Shown: positions 1-8,945, counted from the first letter of the stretch. The stretch: 64,000 nt of DNA from Pseudomonadota bacterium (GCA_029550345.1 JAKPHK010000066.1:18601-82600); one strand, 5' to 3'. Numbers and translations: made by a program. The notes: generated by a model not told the origin, from the letters alone.

Positions 1-237
1 GCTTACATCAACTTGCGCTACCGCCATTCAAAACGCGAATACCTGACCGACCTGCCGACCGATTCCTATTTTGGCCGCGAAGACCCACGCGATGATTTCT
101 CAGCCTATGGGACCGTCCAGCTGGGCGGCGGCCTTTCGCTGTTCGGCTTTTTCAACCACACCACCAACGATTCCAACCAGCCCTCCCACCGCTTCAAGAG
201 CGATGAGGGCGGACTGGGCCTGTTCTATCGATTCTGA
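1..237 (+). CDS. Outer-membrane beta-barrel protein, C-terminal fragment
   Basis: The reading frame is open from the first base of the window and stops at 235-237, so only the last 78 residues are visible and the start lies outside. The residues alternate polar and hydrophobic in beta-strand fashion (for example around YINLRYRHSKREY and LSLFGFFNH), and the protein ends in GLGLFYRF. A terminal aromatic Phe is the usual signal for insertion by the BAM machinery. The stop overlaps the ATG of the next gene by one base (TGATG), so the two are probably co-translated and may act together at the cell surface. The barrel family cannot be assigned from this piece. Confidence 0.7.
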   Translation, partial: AYINLRYRHSKREYLTDLPTDSYFGREDPRDDFSAYGTVQLGGGLSLFGFFNHTTNDSNQPSHRFKSDEGGLGLFYRF

Positions 238-1586
238 TGGCACGAGCAGCACGGGCATTTAAAAAGCGCGGTCCCGCGTCTGGAATGACGGCGGTGCTGC
301 TGGCGGTGCTTTGTGTGCTGCTTGTGTGCTCCCCGTCGCACTCTCAGGTGCCCGGCGCGATCTATGTCTCGACCTCGGGGAGCAACCGGGCCGATGGTTC
401 ATCTCCGGCCAGGGCGCTGCGCACGATTTCCGCTGCACTGGCCCGGATCCGACCGGGACAGACGATCATGATCGAGGGCGGCACTTATGCCGAGCAGGTC
501 GTGACCATGCGCGGCGGACTGCCCGGCGCGGAAATCACCCTGCGCAGTTACAACGGCAGGGCAATCGTCGATGGATCGAAATTCGGCTGGAACCGCGACC
601 AGAACCGGGCACTGATCGAACTGCGACATCCCTTTGTCCGGCTCGACGGGCTGGACGTGGCCCATTCCCGAACCACCGGAATCCTGCTAGCTGCCAGCGA
701 TCTGGCCATTGCCAATTGCCATGTCGCAGACATCCAGTTGCACGGGATCAGTACCGAAACCTCATTCCAGACCCGCGCATCGGGCGGCGGTGGGGCGATG
801 ATCCGGCGGATCGCGATCATCGACAACGAGATCGAGCGAACCGCGCTGGGCGGCAATAGCCAGGCCCTCAGCCTGATCGCAGACGGGTTCCGGATCAGCG
901 GCAACCGCGTGCATGACAACCAGGCCGAAGGGATCGACATCTGGCTGGGCGCGCGGCGCGGTGAAGTGACTGGCAACACCGTCTTTCGCAACGCCGCAGT
1001 GGGCATCTATGTCGATGGGGCGGCCTATGTCTCGATCAGCGGAAACCGGGTCTATGCCAACAAATCCGGCATCGGCGTTTCGTCCGAAGACGTACGCTAT
1101 GACACCCACGACATTGCGGTGTTCAACAACCTGGTCTGGGACAACACCCGCAACGCGGTGTTCGTCTGGGATGATGATCGAAGGCCCGGCCTGCGCGGAT
1201 CGCAAAAAGTGCTGATCGCGCACAACACCCTGATCGGGTCCTACTATTCGCTCTATTTCGCCGGCGATCGCAACCGGGTGGAAGCGATCAACAATCTTGG
1301 CATGGCCAGCGGATCGAATGTCGAAAAGGGGGGAGGCCGCGGGTCCGCGATCCGGCTCGACGGCAATGTCTGGCTGACGCATCCGGTCGGCTTTGCAGAC
1401 TTTGCGGCCCAGGATTTCCGGCTTACCGCGCGCTCCCCCGCAATCGGACGCGGCGTCGCGCTGCCGCTGCCCGGTGCCTATACCTTTCCGGGACCGGGGT
1501 TCGATGTCGATCTCGCCGGTCAAGCCCGCGGCAACAGCGGGACAATCGACGCCGGAGCGTTCTCGTTTCTTCCCGCCATCCGCTGA
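237..1586 (+). CDS. Secreted right-handed parallel beta-helix protein
   Basis: A 449-residue protein with a basic N-terminus and a hydrophobic signal segment around residues 17-36 (from MTAVLLAVLCVLLVCS), so it should be exported; an in-frame ATG at 285 is an alternative start. After the signal comes a DUF1565-like entry (IYVSTSGSNRADGSSP, then IMIEGGTYAEQV). Many short repeats follow of the type GNxVxxNxxxGIxV (GNRVHDNQAEGI, GNTVFRNAAVGI, GNRVYANKSGIGV), typical of pectate-lyase-like beta-helix folds that bind or cut polysaccharides. No catalytic residues can be named. The start overlaps the stop of the upstream barrel gene, suggesting a surface glycan-related pair. Confidence 0.8.
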   Translation: MARAARAFKKRGPASGMTAVLLAVLCVLLVCSPSHSQVPGAIYVSTSGSNRADGSSPARALRTISAALARIRPGQTIMIEGGTYAEQVVTMRGGLPGAEITLRSYNGRAIVDGSKFGWNRDQNRALIELRHPFVRLDGLDVAHSRTTGILLAASDLAIANCHVADIQLHGISTETSFQTRASGGGGAMIRRIAIIDNEIERTALGGNSQALSLIADGFRISGNRVHDNQAEGIDIWLGARRGEVTGNTVFRNAAVGIYVDGAAYVSISGNRVYANKSGIGVSSEDVRYDTHDIAVFNNLVWDNTRNAVFVWDDDRRPGLRGSQKVLIAHNTLIGSYYSLYFAGDRNRVEAINNLGMASGSNVEKGGGRGSAIRLDGNVWLTHPVGFADFAAQDFRLTARSPAIGRGVALPLPGAYTFPGPGFDVDLAGQARGNSGTIDAGAFSFLPAIR

Positions 1587-1668
1587 CGCGGAAAATGCGC
1601 AACTCCGCCCTTGTTTCGACTCGTCGCCGGGTGCAGGGGTAGGGGCGAGGATGTTGGAGGAAAATTTC

Positions 1669-3168
1669 ATGCGCGTGATCGATCATTTCATCGTCGGCGG
1701 CACTGCCGGGCTTGCCGCGGGGCGCAAAGGCGCGGTGATGGATCCCAACAATGGCGGTCAGCAGGCCGAAGTCGTGCTGGGCAGCGCCGACGCGCTGGAG
1801 CGCGCAGTGGCAGCGGCTCAGGCCGCGCAGCCCGCCTGGGCGGCAATGAACCCGCAGCGCCGCGCGCGGGTGATGTTCGAATTCAAGGCGTTGGTCGAAA
1901 AGCACATGGACGAACTCGCCCATATGCTCAGCGCCGAACACGGCAAGGTGATCGCCGACAGCAAGGGTGACATCCAGCGCGGGCTGGAAGTTGTCGAATT
2001 CTGCTGCGGCCTGCCGCACGTGCTGAAAGGTGAGCACACCCAGGGCGCCGGGCCGGGGATCGACGTCACCTCGTTCCGCCAGCCGCTGGGGATCGGCGCG
2101 GGGATCACCCCGTTCAACTTCCCGGCGATGATCCCGCTGTGGATGGGCGCGGTGGCGACCAGTGTCGGCAATGCCTTCATCCTCAAGCCCAGCGAGCGCG
2201 ACCCTTCGGTGCCCAACCGCCTGGCCGAGCTGTTCCTTGAGGCCGGAATGCCCGAGGGCATTTTCCAGGTGGTCCACGGCGACAAGGAAATGGTCGATTT
2301 GATCCTTGATCATCCGGCAATTTCGGCGGTCAGCTTCGTCGGATCGAGCGATATTGCTCATTACGTCTATAACCGCGGGGTTGCCGCCGGAAAGCGGGTC
2401 CAGGCGATGGGCGGGGCCAAGAACCACGGGATCGTGATGCCCGATGCCGATCTCGATCAGGTGGTCGGCGATTTGTGCGGCGCGGCCTTTGGCTCGGCCG
2501 GAGAACGCTGCATGGCGCTGCCGGTTGTGGTGCCAGTGGGCGAGGATACCGCCGAACGCCTGAAGGCCAAGCTGATCCCCGCGATCGAAGCGCTGAAGGT
2601 CGGTGTCTCAACCGATCCCGATGCCCAGTACGGCCCGGTGGTAACCGCCCAGCACAAGGCCAACATCGAACGCTGGATCCAGACTGCGGTTGATGAAGGC
2701 AGCGAACTGGTGATCGACGGGCGCGGGTTCAAAATGCAGGGGCACGAGGAAGGCTATTTCATGGGCCCGACCCTTCTCGACCGGGTGACCCCGGGCATGA
2801 CCAGTTACCACAACGAGATTTTCGGCCCGGTGCTGCAAATCGTTCGGGCCAAGGATTTTGAGGAGGCCCTCGCCCTCCCCAGCAAGCACCAGTACGGGAA
2901 CGGCGTTGCGATCTTCACCCGTAATGGCCACGCTGCGCGCGAATTCGCCGCCCGCGTCAATGTCGGGATGGTTGGCATCAACGTGCCGATCCCGGTCCCG
3001 GTCGCCTATCACAGCTTTGGTGGGTGGAAGCGCTCAGGCTTCGGCGATCAGGATCAGTACGGGATGGACGGCATCGCTTTCTGGACCAAGAAAAAGAAGG
3101 TCACCGCCCGCTGGCCTGATGGCGGCGGCGATGGATCGAACGCCTTTATCATCCCGACGATGGGGTAA
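1669..3168 (+). CDS. mmsA: CoA-acylating methylmalonate-semialdehyde dehydrogenase
   Basis: Aldehyde dehydrogenase of 499 residues that would turn (S)-methylmalonate semialdehyde, CoA and NAD+ into propionyl-CoA in the last step of valine breakdown. Visible signatures are TPFNFPAMIP, SFVGSS, and the catalytic cysteine in GSAGERCMALPV. The usual ALDH motif LELGGK is replaced by MGGAKNH, losing the general-base Glu, which is the hallmark of the CoA-dependent MmsA branch. The ATG at 1669 is chosen because GGAGG lies eight bases upstream at 1656-1660; the frame stays open further 5', and ATG 1651 is a weaker alternative. It is the first gene of the valine operon that runs to 7941. Confidence 0.95.
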   Translation: MRVIDHFIVGGTAGLAAGRKGAVMDPNNGGQQAEVVLGSADALERAVAAAQAAQPAWAAMNPQRRARVMFEFKALVEKHMDELAHMLSAEHGKVIADSKGDIQRGLEVVEFCCGLPHVLKGEHTQGAGPGIDVTSFRQPLGIGAGITPFNFPAMIPLWMGAVATSVGNAFILKPSERDPSVPNRLAELFLEAGMPEGIFQVVHGDKEMVDLILDHPAISAVSFVGSSDIAHYVYNRGVAAGKRVQAMGGAKNHGIVMPDADLDQVVGDLCGAAFGSAGERCMALPVVVPVGEDTAERLKAKLIPAIEALKVGVSTDPDAQYGPVVTAQHKANIERWIQTAVDEGSELVIDGRGFKMQGHEEGYFMGPTLLDRVTPGMTSYHNEIFGPVLQIVRAKDFEEALALPSKHQYGNGVAIFTRNGHAAREFAARVNVGMVGINVPIPVPVAYHSFGGWKRSGFGDQDQYGMDGIAFWTKKKKVTARWPDGGGDGSNAFIIPTMG

Positions 3169-3173
3169 GACAT

Positions 3174-4106
3174 ATGTTGTTTCGCCTGCTGCTGATCCTG
3201 TCGTTGCTCGTTGCATCTCCTGCACTGGCGGGCAAACGGATCGCGCTGTCGTTCGATGACGTGCCGCGTCAGCGCGGGGCCTTCTTCACGCCGGAAGAAC
3301 GGACCCAGCGGCTGATCGCCGCGCTGGCCCGCGCGCGGGTCCGGCAGGTGGTGTTCTTCGTCAATCCCGGGCGGCTCGACCTGCCGGATGGGGTGGGCGG
3401 CGAAGGGCGGATCGCGGCCTATGTCGCGGCCGGGCATCTGATTGCCAACCACACCTTCTCGCACCGCAGCCTGAATGCGATCAGCGCCGACGAATTCCTG
3501 ACCGATGTCGATCGCGGCGAGGCCTGGCTGAAAGGCCGCGCGGGCTATCGTCCGTGGTTGCGCTTTCCCTATCTGCACGAAGGCGGAACCGACAAGGCCA
3601 AGCGCGATGCGGTGCGCGCTGGCCTTGCCGCTCGGGGCCTGCGTAACGGCTATGTCACCGCCGATGGGGTGGACTGGCACCTTGAACAGCTGACCACCGA
3701 CGCCGCGGCAGCGGGCAAGACCATGGACATGAAGGCGCTGCGCAAGCTCTATCTGCAGATGCAGATCGGTGCGATCGAATATCATGACGCCATGGCGCGG
3801 CAAACGCTGGGCCGGTCCCCCGCCCACGTCATGCTGCTGCACGAAACCGATCTGGCGGCGCTGTACATCGAGGATCTGGTAACCGAACTGCGCAGCCGTG
3901 GCTGGACGATCATCACTGCCGACGAGGCCTATCGCGATCCGCTGGGCAAAGCCTTTCCCGATGTGCCATGGGCCGGCGGAACCTTGACCGGGGCCATGGC
4001 CTGGGAAAAGAACATCGACCCGCCGCTATCCCCGCTATGGATCAGCGAATCGGTTGCTACCCACCTGTTTCAACGCCGGGTTCTGAAAGAGACCGCCAGC
4101 CAATGA
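3174..4106 (+). CDS. Secreted polysaccharide deacetylase family protein
   Basis: A 310-residue NodB-fold carbohydrate esterase (CE4 type). It has a signal peptide (residues 1-19, cleavage after ALA), motif 1 SFDD (Asp29), motif 2 NHTFSH (His93 and His97), which complete the metal-binding triad, and motif 3 RFPYLHEGGT. It probably removes acetyl groups from a cell-wall or surface glycan in the periplasm. It starts five bases after mmsA and its stop overlaps the start of the next dehydrogenase (ATGA), so it is translated as part of the valine operon although its chemistry looks unrelated. The substrate is unknown. Confidence 0.88.
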   Translation: MLFRLLLILSLLVASPALAGKRIALSFDDVPRQRGAFFTPEERTQRLIAALARARVRQVVFFVNPGRLDLPDGVGGEGRIAAYVAAGHLIANHTFSHRSLNAISADEFLTDVDRGEAWLKGRAGYRPWLRFPYLHEGGTDKAKRDAVRAGLAARGLRNGYVTADGVDWHLEQLTTDAAAAGKTMDMKALRKLYLQMQIGAIEYHDAMARQTLGRSPAHVMLLHETDLAALYIEDLVTELRSRGWTIITADEAYRDPLGKAFPDVPWAGGTLTGAMAWEKNIDPPLSPLWISESVATHLFQRRVLKETASQ

Positions 4107-5248
4107 CCGACCAGTTCTCCCTCACCGAAGACCAGCTTGCGATCCAGGACATGGCGCGCAAGTTCACTGCCGACCGGATCACCCCCTTCGCCGCCGAATG
4201 GGACGAGAAGAGCCACTATCCGGTCGATGTCTGGAAAGCCGCCGGGGAGCTGGGCTTCGGCGCGATCTATGTGGCGGAGGAATCGGGCGGAATCGGTCTG
4301 GGCCGATTGGAAGCGGCGCTGATCATGGAGGCGATGGCCTATGGCTGCCCGGCCACATCCGCCTATATCTCGATCCACAACATGGCCGCCTGGATGATCG
4401 ACACTTTCGGTTCGCAGGAACTGAAGCACCGCTTTCTTCCCGATCTGGTCAGCATGGACAAGATCGCCAGCTATTGCCTGACCGAGCCCGGTTCGGGCAG
4501 CGATGCTGCCGCGCTCAAGACTTCGGCCCGGCTCGACGGCGATCATTACGTGCTTAACGGCACCAAGCAGTTCATTTCGGGCGCGGGCTACAACGATATC
4601 TACGTCGCCATGGTCCGCACCAGCGATGATCGGGCCAAGGGCATCACCTGCCTTGTGATCGAAAAGGGCACGCCGGGGCTGTCATTCGGCGCGCCGGAAA
4701 AGAAGCTGGGGTGGAACGCCAGCCCGACCGCGCAGGTGATCTTTGAGGATTGCCGCGTGCCGGTGGCCAACCGCGTCGGCAAGGAAGGCGAAGGGTTCCG
4801 CTTCGCCATGGCCGGGCTTGATGGGGGGCGGCTCAACATCGGCGCCTGCTCACTCGGCGGGGCGCAGCGGTGCCTGGACGAGGCGGTGGCCTATACCCGC
4901 GATCGCCAGCAATTCGGGCAACCGATCGCCGATTTTCAGAACACCCAGTTCATGCTCGCCGACATGGCGACCGATCTTGAGGCGGCGCGAGCACTGCTCT
5001 ACCTCGCCGCCTGCAAGGTCAGCGCCGGGGCGCCGGACAAGAGCCGCTTTTCCGCCATGGCCAAGCGGCTGGCGACCGATAGCGGCAGCAAAATCGTCAA
5101 CGATGCGTTGCAGCTGTTCGGCGGCTATGGCTATCTGAAGGACTATCCAATCGAACGCTTCTGGCGCGATCTGCGCGTCCATTCGATCCTTGAAGGAACC
5201 AATCAGGTGATGCGGATGATCGTGGGACGGGACCTGCTGCGCCAATGA
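4103..5248 (+). CDS. Acyl-CoA dehydrogenase, probably isobutyryl-CoA dehydrogenase
   Basis: A 381-residue FAD enzyme of the acyl-CoA dehydrogenase family. Signatures are CLTEPGSGSDAAALKT and KQFISGAG in the middle domain, with RQQFGQPIADFQ and a C-terminal YPIERFWRDLRVHSILEGT carrying the Glu in the position typical of short-chain members. It should oxidise isobutyryl-CoA to methacrylyl-CoA. That substrate is inferred from its place beside HIB-CoA hydrolase, enoyl-CoA hydratase, HIB dehydrogenase and MmsA, not from residues alone; 2-methylbutyryl-CoA is also possible. The ATG at 4103 overlaps the deacetylase stop, and the stop overlaps the next start (ATGA). Confidence 0.92.
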   Translation: MTDQFSLTEDQLAIQDMARKFTADRITPFAAEWDEKSHYPVDVWKAAGELGFGAIYVAEESGGIGLGRLEAALIMEAMAYGCPATSAYISIHNMAAWMIDTFGSQELKHRFLPDLVSMDKIASYCLTEPGSGSDAAALKTSARLDGDHYVLNGTKQFISGAGYNDIYVAMVRTSDDRAKGITCLVIEKGTPGLSFGAPEKKLGWNASPTAQVIFEDCRVPVANRVGKEGEGFRFAMAGLDGGRLNIGACSLGGAQRCLDEAVAYTRDRQQFGQPIADFQNTQFMLADMATDLEAARALLYLAACKVSAGAPDKSRFSAMAKRLATDSGSKIVNDALQLFGGYGYLKDYPIERFWRDLRVHSILEGTNQVMRMIVGRDLLRQ

Positions 5249-6288
5249 CCGAAGACATGATCATTCGGCGCGACGGCGCTGCCGGGTTCCTGACCCTCAA
5301 CCGCCCCAAGGCGATCCACGCGCTGACCCAGCCGATGGATCACGCCATGACCGAGGCGCTGCTGGCCTGGCGTGATGACGATGCGGTCAAGGTGGTGATC
5401 ATCGATCACAGCGAGGGCCGCGGTTTCTGCGCCGGGGGCGACATCGCCTTTCTGCGCAATTCTGCGCTGAACGATGGCGGGGTGTCCGGGCGGCGGTTCT
5501 TCTACGAGGAATACCAACTCAACCACCTGCTGATGACCTATCCCAAGCCGGTCGTGGCCTTCATGGACGGGATCACCATGGGCGGCGGCGTGGGAATCAG
5601 CCAACCGGCGCGGTTCCGCGTCGCGACCGAGAACACCCGCTTCGCCATGCCGGAAACCGGGATCGGCCTGTTCCCTGATGTTGGCGGCGGCTGGCATCTC
5701 TCACGCCTTGCGGGGCGGATGGGGCAGTTCCTAGCGCTTACCGGGGCGCGGCTTGACGGGGCGGAATGCCTGTGGACCGGCCTCGCCACCCATTACCTGC
5801 CGCACGATGCGCTGGCCGAGGCCAAGGAGCGGCTGGTCCACGGCCACGATCCGGCGCAGGTTCTGGCTGCCCTCTCGGTCACCCCACCCCCGGCGCGGAT
5901 CGAGGGTAACGCCGCGCAGATCGCCAAGCACTTCGCCTCGGACCGGTATGAGGACATCCTTGCCAGCCTTGAGGCTGACGACAGCGAATGGGCGGCCAAA
6001 GAACTGGCGACGCTGCGCACCAAGTCACCCCAGACTTGCAAGGTCGCGCTGCGCCAGTTGCATGACAGTCTGGAATGCGCCGATTTTGCCGCCAACATGG
6101 TGATGGAATACCGCATCGCCAGCCGCGTGCTGACTCGCCCCGACTTTGCCGAGGGTGTGCGCGCGGTGATCGTGGACAAGACTATGGACCCAAAGTGGGA
6201 TCCGCCCACCCCCGAGGGTGTAAGCGACGCGCTGATCGACAGCATCTTTGCCCCGCTGCCCGCAGATCAAGAATGGAAGCCGCTATGA
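5245..6288 (+). CDS. 3-hydroxyisobutyryl-CoA hydrolase
   Basis: A 347-residue crotonase-fold protein, longer than ordinary enoyl-CoA hydratases and of the usual size for HIBCH. Motifs are [15 protein letters not shown] (oxyanion hole), [13 protein letters not shown], and [14 protein letters not shown], which contains the Glu and Asp used by HIB-CoA hydrolases. It would release 3-hydroxyisobutyrate from its CoA ester, a step specific to valine degradation that avoids build-up of reactive methacrylyl-CoA. It is coupled by four-base overlaps to the genes on both sides. Confidence 0.93.
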   Translation: MTEDMIIRRDGAAGFLTLNRPKAIHALTQPMDHAMTEALLAWRDDDAVKVVIIDHSEGRGFCAGGDIAFLRNSALNDGGVSGRRFFYEEYQLNHLLMTYPKPVVAFMDGITMGGGVGISQPARFRVATENTRFAMPETGIGLFPDVGGGWHLSRLAGRMGQFLALTGARLDGAECLWTGLATHYLPHDALAEAKERLVHGHDPAQVLAALSVTPPPARIEGNAAQIAKHFASDRYEDILASLEADDSEWAAKELATLRTKSPQTCKVALRQLHDSLECADFAANMVMEYRIASRVLTRPDFAEGVRAVIVDKTMDPKWDPPTPEGVSDALIDSIFAPLPADQEWKPL

Positions 6289-7067
6289 CCTATGAATCCA
6301 TCCTCGTCGAAACCCGCGGCGCGGTCACGCTGATCACGCTCAATCGCCCACAGGCGCTGAACGCGCTGAACTCGGGCGTGCTCGAAGAGCTCATCGCCGC
6401 CTTTGCCGCTTTTGAGGCCGATCCCGGTCAGCGCTGCGCAGTGCTGACCGGCTCTGGCGAAAAGGCCTTTGCCGCCGGAGCCGACATCAAGGAAATGGCC
6501 GAAAAGCCCGCCGCCGATTTCTTTGGGCAAGACTTCTTCAGCCGCTGGACCAGCCACCTGGTCAAGGCCACACGCAAGCCGTGGATCGCCGCGGTCAACG
6601 GCTTTGCCCTGGGCGGCGGGTGCGAGCTGGCGATGATGGCGGACTTTATCATCGCATCGGAAAACGCCCGCTTCGGCCAGCCCGAAATCAAGCTCGGCGT
6701 CGCGCCCGGGATGGGCGGCAGCCAGCGCCTGACCCGTGCGGTGGGCAAGGCCAAGGCGATGGAAATGTGCCTGACCGGGCGGATGATGGGCGCGGAAGAG
6801 GCTGAGCGTTCGGGCCTCGTGGCCCGCGTCGTACCGCTCGCCGATTTGATTGAGGAAGCGGTCAAGACCGCCGCCGAAATCGCCGCAATGCCGCCACTGG
6901 CTGCCATCGCCAACAAGGAAATGGTCAACGCGGCGTTTGAAACCGGGCTGGATCAGGGCCTGCTGATCGAACGCCGGATCTTCCAGGTCCTGACCGCGAC
7001 CGAGGACAAGGCCGAAGGCATGGCCGCCTTCATCGAGAAGCGCGCCGGAGTGTGGAAGGGCAAGTAA
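6285..7067 (+). CDS. Enoyl-CoA hydratase (crotonase family)
   Basis: A 260-residue crotonase. It shows the oxyanion-hole segment [12 protein letters not shown] and both catalytic glutamates in [11 protein letters not shown] and [15 protein letters not shown]. In this operon it should hydrate methacrylyl-CoA to 3-hydroxyisobutyryl-CoA, although enzymes of this type also serve fatty-acid beta-oxidation. The ATG at 6285 overlaps the preceding stop (ATGA) and starts at the family's conserved N-terminus (MTYESILVE); the frame extends further upstream without purpose. Four bases separate it from mmsB. Confidence 0.94.
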   Translation: MTYESILVETRGAVTLITLNRPQALNALNSGVLEELIAAFAAFEADPGQRCAVLTGSGEKAFAAGADIKEMAEKPAADFFGQDFFSRWTSHLVKATRKPWIAAVNGFALGGGCELAMMADFIIASENARFGQPEIKLGVAPGMGGSQRLTRAVGKAKAMEMCLTGRMMGAEEAERSGLVARVVPLADLIEEAVKTAAEIAAMPPLAAIANKEMVNAAFETGLDQGLLIERRIFQVLTATEDKAEGMAAFIEKRAGVWKGK

Positions 7068-7071
7068 GATA

Positions 7072-7941
7072 ATGAAAATCGCCTTCATCGGCCTTGGCAA
7101 CATGGGCGGCGGGATGGCCGCGAATCTGGTCAAGGCGGGGCATGATGTCCATGCCTTCGACCTGTCCGAAGAGGCCCTTGCCCGCGCAGCTGACAACGGC
7201 TGCGCCACCTACACTTCGGTGCGCGATGCCGTGCAGGGAGCCGAGGCTGTGGTCTCCATGCTGCCCAACGGCAAGATCGTTGACAGCGTCTATTGCGCCG
7301 ACGTGATCGGCCACGCCCCGGCCAACGCCCTGCTGCTCGATTGCTCGACCATCGACGTCGATACCGCACGCAGGGTGGCCGATGCAGCCGCGGCTGCGGG
7401 CTACGCCATGGTCGATGCGCCCGTTTCCGGCGGGATCGCGGCGGCCAATGGCGGCACCTTGACCTTCATGGTCGGCGGGACTGGCGCAGCCTTCGCCAAG
7501 GCCGAGCCGATCCTTGCCGCCATGGGCAAGGCGGTAATCCACGCCGGGGCGTCGGGCGCGGGTCAGGCGGCCAAGATCTGCAACAACATGATCCTGGGCG
7601 CGACGATGATCGCCACCTGCGAAGCCTTCGCCCTCGCCGAAAAACTGGGGCTGGACCTCCAGACCTTCTACGACATTTCCAGCAAGGCCAGTGGCCAATC
7701 GTGGTCGATGACGAGCTATTGCCCGGTCCCCGGCGTCGGTCCGGCCAGCCCGGCAGACAATGGCTATCAGGGCGGATTTGCCGCCGCGCTGATGCTCAAG
7801 GACCTCAAGCTGGCAATGGAAGCGGCGCAAAGCGTCGGCGCGAAGGTCCCGATGGGCCACCGCGCCGAAGAGCTTTACGAAGTGTTCGCCGCCGAAGGGA
7901 ACAGCGCGACGGACTTCTCGGGCATCATCAAAAGCCTTTAG
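7072..7941 (+). CDS. mmsB: 3-hydroxyisobutyrate dehydrogenase
   Basis: A 289-residue beta-hydroxyacid dehydrogenase. It has the NAD-binding GLGNMGGGMAANL at residues 7-19, the substrate-binding DAPVSGG, and the catalytic lysine within GAGQAAKICNN. It oxidises 3-hydroxyisobutyrate to methylmalonate semialdehyde, the substrate of MmsA at the head of the operon. It is the last gene: a short hairpin begins two bases after its stop, and a much longer inverted repeat follows. Confidence 0.95.
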   Translation: MKIAFIGLGNMGGGMAANLVKAGHDVHAFDLSEEALARAADNGCATYTSVRDAVQGAEAVVSMLPNGKIVDSVYCADVIGHAPANALLLDCSTIDVDTARRVADAAAAAGYAMVDAPVSGGIAAANGGTLTFMVGGTGAAFAKAEPILAAMGKAVIHAGASGAGQAAKICNNMILGATMIATCEAFALAEKLGLDLQTFYDISSKASGQSWSMTSYCPVPGVGPASPADNGYQGGFAAALMLKDLKLAMEAAQSVGAKVPMGHRAEELYEVFAAEGNSATDFSGIIKSL

Positions 7942-7942
7942 T

Positions 7943-7957
7943 CTCAGCCGGGCTGAG
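7943..7957 (+). terminator. Short hairpin right after mmsB
   Basis: CTCAGCCGGGCTGAG forms a six-bp stem with a three-base loop starting two bases after the mmsB stop. It lacks a real T-run, so it is at best a weak terminator or an RNA 3'-end stabiliser acting together with the longer inverted repeat just downstream. Confidence 0.35.
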
Positions 7958-7959
7958 TT

Positions 7960-8044
7960 GCATCACCGGCCCGCTCCCCCGGCCCAACCACCCGTTACAT
8001 GGTACCCTTGGGGTGGTTGGGCCGGGGGAGCGGGCCGGTGATGC
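7960..8044. repeat. Perfect 34-bp inverted repeat with 17-base loop
   Basis: The arms 7960-7993 and 8011-8044 are exact reverse complements, separated by a 17-base loop that contains the palindrome GGTACC. The arms are almost entirely G+C. The element lies between the convergent genes mmsB and the SDR gene, 19 bases from each. No T-tract follows on either strand, so it is not a classical intrinsic terminator. It could be a bidirectional terminator that acts by structure alone, a REP/REPIN-like element, or an mRNA-protecting structure. Its length and perfection are unusual for a terminator. Confidence 0.8.
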
Positions 8045-8062
8045 TTCCACGCAAGTGGAAAA

Positions 8063-8845
8063 CTAACGCGGTGCCATCCGGATTGCGCCGTCAAGCCGGA
8101 TGCACTGGCCGTTGAAATAGGAATTGCGCGCCAGTTCCAGCGCCAGGCTGCCGAATTCCTCGGGCTTGCCCAGCCGCTTGGGGAACGGAACCGAAGCGGC
8201 GAGGCTTTCCAGAACTTGCGGCTTGGCCCCCAGCATCAGCGGCGTGGCGAAAATCCCCGGCATGATCGAATTGACGCGGATACCCAGATCAGACAGGTCA
8301 CGCGCCATCGGCAGAACCAGTCCGTTGACCCCGGCCTTGGCCGAGCCATAGATGATCTGGCCGATCTGTCCGTCCTGCGCCGCGACCGAGGCGGTCAGCG
8401 TAATGCAACCACGTTCGCCGTCTTCCAGCGGCTCAAGCCCGGCCATGCCCTCGGCCGAAAGCGAGGCGATGCGATAGCTGGCAACCAGGATCCCCTGAAC
8501 GCCATAGATGTAATCCTCGGTTGAAAGCCGCTTGAGCTTGCCGGCCTCCTTGTCGAACGCCAGAGTCTTGCCGCGACGGCTGGTCATCGCGCAGTGGACG
8601 GTGATCCGTTCCTGACCATGCGCGGCGCGGGCCTTGGCAAAGCCTTCGACCACGGATTCTTCGCTGGTGATGTCCACCTTGCAGAACAGCCCGCCGATCG
8701 CCTTGGCGACGTCTTCTCCGGCAGCTTCGTTGATGTCGAAAATCGCCACCTTGCAGCCAGCCCCGGCCAGCGCCTCGGCAGTTGCCCGCCCCAGCCCCGA
8801 TGCCCCCCCGGTGACGACGGCGGCGGTGGCGTGATCGATTATCAT
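8063..8845 (-). CDS. Atypical short-chain dehydrogenase/reductase
   Basis: A 260-residue Rossmann-fold SDR resembling 3-hydroxyacyl-CoA dehydrogenase type II (HSD10-like). It has the glycine-rich TGGASGLGRA at 12-21, catalytic Ser153 (TASVAA), and Tyr166/Lys170 (YGSAK). The NNAG motif near residues 84-87 reads HCAM, and the position of the tetrad Asn near 115 appears to be Gly (IYGVQGILVAS), so it is a divergent member. GAGGAAG lies before the ATG. It ends against the valine operon but on the opposite strand; a role in acyl-CoA or branched-chain oxidation is a guess from context. Confidence 0.82.
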   Translation of the reverse strand: MIIDHATAAVVTGGASGLGRATAEALAGAGCKVAIFDINEAAGEDVAKAIGGLFCKVDITSEESVVEGFAKARAAHGQERITVHCAMTSRRGKTLAFDKEAGKLKRLSTEDYIYGVQGILVASYRIASLSAEGMAGLEPLEDGERGCITLTASVAAQDGQIGQIIYGSAKAGVNGLVLPMARDLSDLGIRVNSIMPGIFATPLMLGAKPQVLESLAASVPFPKRLGKPEEFGSLALELARNSYFNGQCIRLDGAIRMAPR

Positions 8846-8929
8846 TCCCGGCTTCCTCTCTGGCTTATGGCTTCGTTGTCCGGCGCCACCAAGAATGCCG
8901 GTGCCTCACCAAGTCAAGCGATCACGGTT

Positions 8930-8945
8930 ATGGAAGCGCTTCCAT
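8930..8945. promoter_or_regulatory. Perfect 16-bp palindrome, LacI/GalR-type operator
   Basis: ATGGAAGCGCTTCCAT is a perfect palindrome with the central CG and flanking GAA/TTC pattern typical of LacI/GalR-family sugar repressors. It lies 85 bases before the SDR start and 109 before the start of the sugar transporter at 9055, so it could control either or both. No LacI-family gene lies in the window, so the regulator must be encoded elsewhere. Confidence 0.65.
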
